DNA of 8,357 bases from Deltaproteobacteria bacterium (lineage in GTDB: Bacteria; Desulfobacterota; Desulfobacteria; Desulfobacterales; B30-G6), in NCBI GenBank assembly GCA_003647375.1, contig QMMS01000202.1, forward strand, positions 1 through 8,357, in the 5' to 3' direction. The notes beneath the pieces are model-generated. The model searched no databases, had not been told where the DNA came from, and saw nothing but the letters and a program-made list of their open reading frames with translations. A program made the translations under genes and the position numbers. Positions within the stretch are counted from its first letter, which is position 1; the number at the start of each line of letters is the position of its first letter. Shown piece after piece: positions 6,044 through 8,357 of the stretch.

Positions 6044-7639
6044 TCAGACCCGGGATTTTTTCAGCATTCGACTCCCAGTGAATATACCCAGAAATCCCCC
6101 TAATACCATCGATAACCGGCCTATATAATCGCCATGTCGAGCAAAAAAAGTTTGTCCATCGTGAAGATGTATTTTCCCTTTTAGGGTCGTTTTTTTCCAC
6201 CAGGGGGTCCTGGCGACAACCTTGCCTTGGGCATTAATAATAGCAGATATGCCTGTATTGGCAACACGTACAAAATCTCGCCGGTTTTCGATGGCACGTA
6301 TCGGGCTGAAATTGAAGTGATGTTGATAGCCCGGCGTATTTTTCCACCATCCATCGTTGGTGATCATGCAGATAAAGCCCTTTTCTTCCGGCAGATTTCG
6401 AGAGCAGTAGGGGCCAAATATGGATTCAAAACAAACAATCGGCAATATGGTAATGGAAGCATCAGGCGATACAAAGGTATTGCTCTCCTGACGTGGGCTG
6501 TAAGTGCCGGTATATCCGCCAAGCTCCAGGGAGTATTTCCCCAGAAAGCCCAGATACTGCACAAAGGGCATGCGCTCGAACAGCGGCACTAACTTGGTTT
6601 TATGGTAAAACTGGGGTGTAGACGAGGAACCCTTTGGTAGAAAAAGCGCCGTATTGAAGGGCTCGTAGTAAAAGTTTTTCTCGCGATTGAAACGACTCCC
6701 CGGAGGGATGTCTTCATTGTCGAGTTTCTGGTAGCTGTGCACACCCAGGAGAATATTCAGCCTGGGGTATTTTTCCCGGAACGCCAGCAAATCCCGGTAG
6801 TAGATCGATGCGGATGGATCTTTCTCGTCGATTTGTTCTAGAATAAGGGTTTCAGGGCCAAACAGATACTGGGTATCACTATCCACAAGCACATCCGCTG
6901 TCCTGAAAAATTCTGCCACGTGCTGCGCATGAATTTGCGGGTCAAATTTTTCCGTATAGGGATCCAGATTGGGCTGAATCAGGGCTATGTTTACGGTTTC
7001 TCCTTGATCATCAATTTTCTGTAAAAGTAGATATGACCCAACCATGGGAATAAGAAGGAGCGCCAGTACCCCAGCCCCGGATAGAACAATCGAACCCGGG
7101 CCTTTTTCCCGATACAGAGAATACAGTCTCAGAAGTGCAAGATTGGTCAGTATGATCCAGAGGGTCCCACCACGAACACCGGTAAACTCGTACCATTGGA
7201 TGAGTTCCGGTGCTGTGACCAGTGCGTTACCCAGATTGAGCCAGGGCCAGGCCAGGTCCCAGGATAAATGTAAGTGCTCGTACCCTATCCATACAAACAG
7301 AAAAGGGAAAAACAACGAAACACCCATGATTGTCCGGATACGACTTGCCAGCCAGAAAACAAGCGCCTGCAGCAGTGCGTTTGCAAGAATGATGAGGATG
7401 GCTCCCACCAATTGGACCTGAGTAATCCACCAGGTTCCCAGGATATTCCACAGCAGGAAACTGACAAAGGCGTAGTTGAATACGACGTAGGCATTGGGGT
7501 GATGTCGGACATCCTCTTCCAACACCAAAAGTGGCACCCAGGCAAAAAAAACAAGAAAGAACAAAGCTGAATCAGACCAGGGCAGTCCCAACAGCAGGCC
7601 GCTGGTTAAAGCCAGAAATAGGTTTTTTTTGATGTTCAT
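6044..7639 (-). CDS. lnt: Apolipoprotein N-acyltransferase
   Basis: Lnt transfers a third acyl chain from phospholipid to the N-terminal cysteine of lipoproteins in the inner membrane, completing their maturation. The 531-aa product has several N-terminal membrane helices (about 6-206), then a carbon-nitrogen hydrolase domain facing the periplasm (about 214-490), then a last helix near 508-522. The catalytic triad is visible as E263 in FGPETLIL, K347 in YHKTKLVP and C403 in IVCFES; E355 in PLFERMPF fits the second essential glutamate. The motif ITNDGWWKNTPGYQHH (426-441) is intact. Details such as KLVPLFERMPF and ARHGDYIGR remind me more of Bacteroidetes-type Lnt than of the E. coli protein. 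The start ATG lacks a clear ribosome site but overlaps the stop of a six-codon leader reading frame. The radical SAM gene follows after 5 nt. Confidence 0.94.
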   Translation of the reverse strand: MNIKKNLFLALTSGLLLGLPWSDSALFFLVFFAWVPLLVLEEDVRHHPNAYVVFNYAFVSFLLWNILGTWWITQVQLVGAILIILANALLQALVFWLASRIRTIMGVSLFFPFLFVWIGYEHLHLSWDLAWPWLNLGNALVTAPELIQWYEFTGVRGGTLWIILTNLALLRLYSLYREKGPGSIVLSGAGVLALLLIPMVGSYLLLQKIDDQGETVNIALIQPNLDPYTEKFDPQIHAQHVAEFFRTADVLVDSDTQYLFGPETLILEQIDEKDPSASIYYRDLLAFREKYPRLNILLGVHSYQKLDNEDIPPGSRFNREKNFYYEPFNTALFLPKGSSSTPQFYHKTKLVPLFERMPFVQYLGFLGKYSLELGGYTGTYSPRQESNTFVSPDASITILPIVCFESIFGPYCSRNLPEEKGFICMITNDGWWKNTPGYQHHFNFSPIRAIENRRDFVRVANTGISAIINAQGKVVARTPWWKKTTLKGKIHLHDGQTFFARHGDYIGRLSMVLGGFLGIFTGSRMLKKSRV

Positions 7640-7656
7640 AGCAATTTAAGTTTCAT
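7636..7656 (-). promoter_or_regulatory. Six-codon leader reading frame overlapping the lnt start
   Basis: On the minus strand GGGGAA is followed after 4 nt by an ATG (7656-7654) and codons for MKLKLL. The stop TGA at 7638-7636 overlaps the lnt ATG in the sequence CTATGA. Because lnt has no obvious ribosome site of its own, ribosomes ending this mini-frame could restart on lnt. So short a frame can arise by chance and is not proof of translation. Confidence 0.3.
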
Positions 7657-7676
7657 TGGTTTCCCCGATTCTTCGT

Positions 7677-7800
7677 CCTAAGTTGAGCGATTATCGAGGT
7701 TGCCGTAGCTACAAGAAAGATGTTGTTCCGCTATAGTGAACTATGCGGTATGGCATCTGACGCCGTAGATGTGGTAAGATCGGCAATCGCTCATCTTAGG
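7677..7800. repeat. 124-bp element bounded by 16-bp inverted repeats
   Basis: CCTAAGTTGAGCGATT at 7677-7692 is matched in reverse complement by 7785-7800 in 15 of 16 bases. The arms enclose 92 nt that contain smaller folds: the palindrome GTAGCTAC (7705-7712), the stem CCGCTATAG/CTATGCGG (7728-7748, one bulge) and CATCT/AGATG (7754-7771). It fills most of the gap between the broken MFS gene and lnt. No flanking target duplication is clear and no protein is encoded. It could be a small non-autonomous insertion of MITE type, an intergenic structured repeat, or a structured leader of the lnt transcript. A GATAAT hexamer (minus strand, 7695-7690) inside it could be a -10 box, but no good -35 accompanies it. 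Confidence 0.55.
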
Positions 7801-7806
7801 TCCCTG

Positions 7807-8357
7807 TTACATTCGACATTCCCGCCACGGCTGAACCAGCAGGATAAGGCCGGCCGCCGCCAGAAACATCAGACCCAGATAGGAAAAGACCAGGGTGTAA
7901 TTGCCCTGGGTGAAATCCAGGATATAGCCGGTCAACCATGGGCCAAGTGGTCCGGACACGAAACCGTAAGCAGTAAAAATCAACCCGAAAATGGACCCGA
8001 AGTGCGCCATGCCGAAACAATCTCCGGCCAATGGGCCAGAAACCGCAAACAATGTCCCGAATGCAAAGCCGATGACCGCCGCCAGTGCGGCCCATAGCCA
8101 CAGTTCTGCCAGATGGGGCATGATTAGATAAGCAAAGCCTGCGCCGACAAAGCTTATGGCCATTGTGCGGGACCGCCCTATCCTGTCCGAGAAATAACCG
8201 CTGATCAACCGGCCAGACCGATGAACAGGGCCGTAAAGCCTGCAACCAGGGTCAATGTCTGATAACCCAATTTTAAGAAGAGGATGGAAAAAATCGGCGC
8301 CATGATTGCCGCTGACAAGCCAAAGGCCATATTGAAAAATCCGGAGACCAGACCGCG
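7807..8357 (-). pseudogene. MFS transporter, partial at the window edge and frameshifted
   Basis: The translation is that of a major facilitator superfamily permease, resembling the oxalate/formate-antiporter-like branch. From 8357 one frame gives two hydrophobic segments and ends at a TGA (8207-8205). The next frame resumes with the MFS motif RLISGYFSDRIGR and then four membrane helices, ending at TAA (7809-7807). Adding one G in the CTGGCC at 8215-8210 would restore GLGRLISGYFSDRIGR, the expected motif between helices 8 and 9. So the visible part is the C-terminal half with a one-base deletion. A less simple reading is that the first part (RGLVSG, then a Gly/Ala-rich helix) is helices 5-6 fused to helix 8 by an internal deletion. 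The N-terminus lies outside the window. A sequencing error is possible. The substrate is unknown. Confidence 0.75.

Noticed and set aside
6039..6200. Extended N-terminus (54 more codons) for the radical SAM protein
   Set aside because: It would lie entirely inside the lnt coding region. An ATG 5 nt after the lnt stop gives normal operon spacing, and the extension does not look like a radical SAM domain.
7720..8097. Plus-strand 125-codon frame opposite the MFS gene
   Set aside because: It is antisense to convincing membrane-protein coding sequence, its translation looks random, and it starts inside the inverted-repeat element.
7796..8245. 149-codon minus-strand frame overlapping the MFS gene
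   Set aside because: It is a shifted shadow; the true frame carries the MFS motif and helices.

Overview
The window is compact, gene-dense bacterial DNA of roughly balanced base composition, with almost every gene on the minus strand. The gene types suggest a Gram-negative bacterium with an outer membrane and lipoproteins: an Lnt-type N-acyltransferase, an Uup-type ABC-F ATPase, a YciH/SUI1 protein with a Cys-rich insert, and a DksA-like zinc-finger protein. The protein style reminds me of Desulfobacterota (Desulfobacterales), but that is an impression from the translations and not a search result.

Layout. Positions 1-138 are the leader of a plus-strand uup-like gene (139-2046), with a candidate promoter, a direct repeat and an inverted repeat. 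This gene converges on a minus-strand series separated by a 31-nt gap that carries part of an inverted repeat. Reading the minus strand from the right edge: a partial, frameshifted MFS transporter (8357-7807); a 167-nt intergenic stretch holding a 124-bp structure with 16-bp terminal inverted repeats; lnt (7639-6044); a radical SAM gene starting 5 nt after the lnt stop (6038-5046); an 89-nt gap with a small hairpin; a secreted protein of unknown function (4956-3898); a yciH/SUI1 gene overlapping its end by 8 nt (3905-3531); a DksA/TraR-type zinc-finger gene (3504-3160); and a membrane-anchored protein with a TerB-like C-terminal region (3121-2078).

How they may work together. Two tight groups stand out. 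The lnt-radical SAM pair is almost certainly co-transcribed and places an uncharacterised radical SAM enzyme next to lipoprotein maturation. The secreted protein, YciH, DksA-like and TerB-like genes form a close same-strand group that mixes translation initiation and RNA-polymerase control with envelope-located proteins. The oddest sequence-level points are a Lys-to-Gln change in the first Walker A motif of the Uup-like ATPase, a one-base frame break in the MFS gene, and the inverted-repeat element upstream of lnt. I see no rRNA, tRNA, CRISPR array, transposase or phage gene. No complete undescribed system can be demonstrated from the sequence alone; the lnt-linked radical SAM enzyme is the best candidate for new biochemistry.
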